DNA of 64,000 nucleotides from Temnopleurus reevesii (lineage: Eukaryota; Echinodermata; Echinoidea; Temnopleuroida; Temnopleuridae). Under the pieces are notes generated by a model, which worked only from the letters and a program-made list of their open reading frames with translations, had not been told where the DNA came from and searched no databases. The DNA is taken from positions 37,980 through 101,979 of the forward strand of contig BQKZ01000301.1 of NCBI GenBank assembly GCA_036244855.1, given 5' to 3'. The position numbers and the translations under genes were made by a program. Below, one piece after another: positions 63,072 through 64,000 of this stretch; within the stretch, counting starts at the first letter, position 1; every line of letters starts with the position of its first letter.

Positions 63072-64000
63072 GTGAGTATAGCAAGTGAATAGCCGCAGTG
63101 TTTGACCAGTTTCTTCACAACAAAATTCTCTCAAGCAATATCAGATGAAGGGTAGGCAACACGGTTTCTGATTTGAGTGATGATTTTCTATCTTTCTCCT
63201 TTTATTTACTTCCAAGAATTGCCAACCAGGATAATGCCTTTATCGATTTCCATTCCAATAGCTTGAGGCAATATGCCATTCAAAATATACCATGATTAAA
63301 ACACAGAATTGTAAGAGTTGGCAACTCTTGCCCACATTAGATTGATGTGATGTTTGGCCTCAAATTATTTTCAGTTTTACTTTTCAAAGAATGAGTGAAG
63401 TTTTGCAACTTTCCACTTTTTGATGTTTTCGGAATTATCATTTTCTTATCATTTCTCAAAAATCAATTCCTGTTTTTTGGCGCTTTCTATCTTTAGGTCC
63501 AAAGTAGCCATTTTGCTTCATAGTTAAGATGATAAAAGTAAAGAGATTTTCATCCTAAAGTAATTTGTGCCCATTCCAAAGTAATGCCCACTCTCTTTTT
63601 CCAATTGCAGTAAACCTTTTATGCATGTTGTTTACTTTGTTTGTTTTTATTTCTTTGGGCAAAGAAAGAAGATTGCGTGTTAAATGTTTCACAACACTTT
63701 GCACATTGGCACAAACATGGAGGATTTACAATCATGGATATTTTCATCATTATTACATCAAAAGTAGCAAATAAAGACAAAAAAGCAGTTGGTTTAGAAT
63801 AAACAACAAAATATATACACCCTAAGTAATATTACAAGGTATTGGATATTTGAATAGTGGCATCCATTTTTAGTCTAAACCCAGGTCTGTACATCAACAA
63901 AGGATTAAGCATACCAAATGAAAATAATCTACAAAAACAGCAATTTTTCTTCAATTTATCAATCATATATATTAATTAATTACCTTTGACCTATTTGATT
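63072..64000 (+). other. KLC intron 11 (start), runs off the window
   Basis: It begins with donor GTGAGTATAG. If retained, it adds VSIASE and a stop at 63090-63092. The rest is AT-rich with no further exon recognised; the C-terminal KLC exon(s) must lie downstream. Confidence 0.6.

Overview
This is animal genomic DNA, almost certainly from a sea urchin. It is AT-rich with intron-interrupted genes, GT/AG splice sites, abundant short palindromic transposons and frequent ACATGT/TACATGTA motifs. Its two recognisable genes encode metazoan-type proteins, and the kinesin light chain closely resembles my memory of published sea urchin (Strongylocentrotus) sequences. The species cannot be fixed from sequence alone. 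It is a draft assembly: a poly-G start, N gaps at 12886-13762 and 32070-32155, and a single N at 58216.

Layout, both genes on the + strand. (1) 1-3108: upstream non-coding DNA with G/C-run hairpins. (2) 3109-8748: translation initiation factor eIF5 in nine coding exons (428 residues), all in consistent phase and with good splice sites. Codon 96 reads TAA in an otherwise intact gene. Introns 6 and 7 carry decayed tandem copies of exons 6 and 7 and a long foldback. (3) 8749-23.6 kb: intergenic, with a GA-rich satellite, an assembly gap and several miniature inverted-repeat elements; no convincing gene. (4) 23810 to beyond 63071: kinesin light chain (KLC), eleven coding exons seen (about 577 residues), with the C-terminal exon(s) beyond the window. 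Intron 1 is 13.2 kb and intron 8 is 9.4 kb. Exon 9 is duplicated (57226-57293 and 58928-58995): the copies encode the same peptide and differ by two synonymous bases, while their flanking introns differ at very roughly one base in five. Exons 8, 10 and 11 also show possible alternative ends: read-through to a stop, three in-frame acceptor AGs, and twin in-phase donors.

The two genes have unrelated jobs (start-codon recognition in translation; cargo binding and regulation of kinesin-1) and show no sign of functional coupling. The rest is mobile-element debris: a seven-copy Harbinger-like MITE (TTA/TAA flanks), a TTAA-flanked piggyBac-like foldback, three other palindromic families, a LINE 3' fragment with a 14-bp target duplication, SINE-like copies with an ATTTATATAGCGC-type end, GAT and GA microsatellites, and a roughly 640-base polypyrimidine tract before KLC exon 11. 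I see no bacterial-type system, no CRISPR array and no convincing tRNA or rRNA gene. The most interesting features are the duplicated KLC exon with its surrounding splice choices and the internal exon duplications of eIF5.
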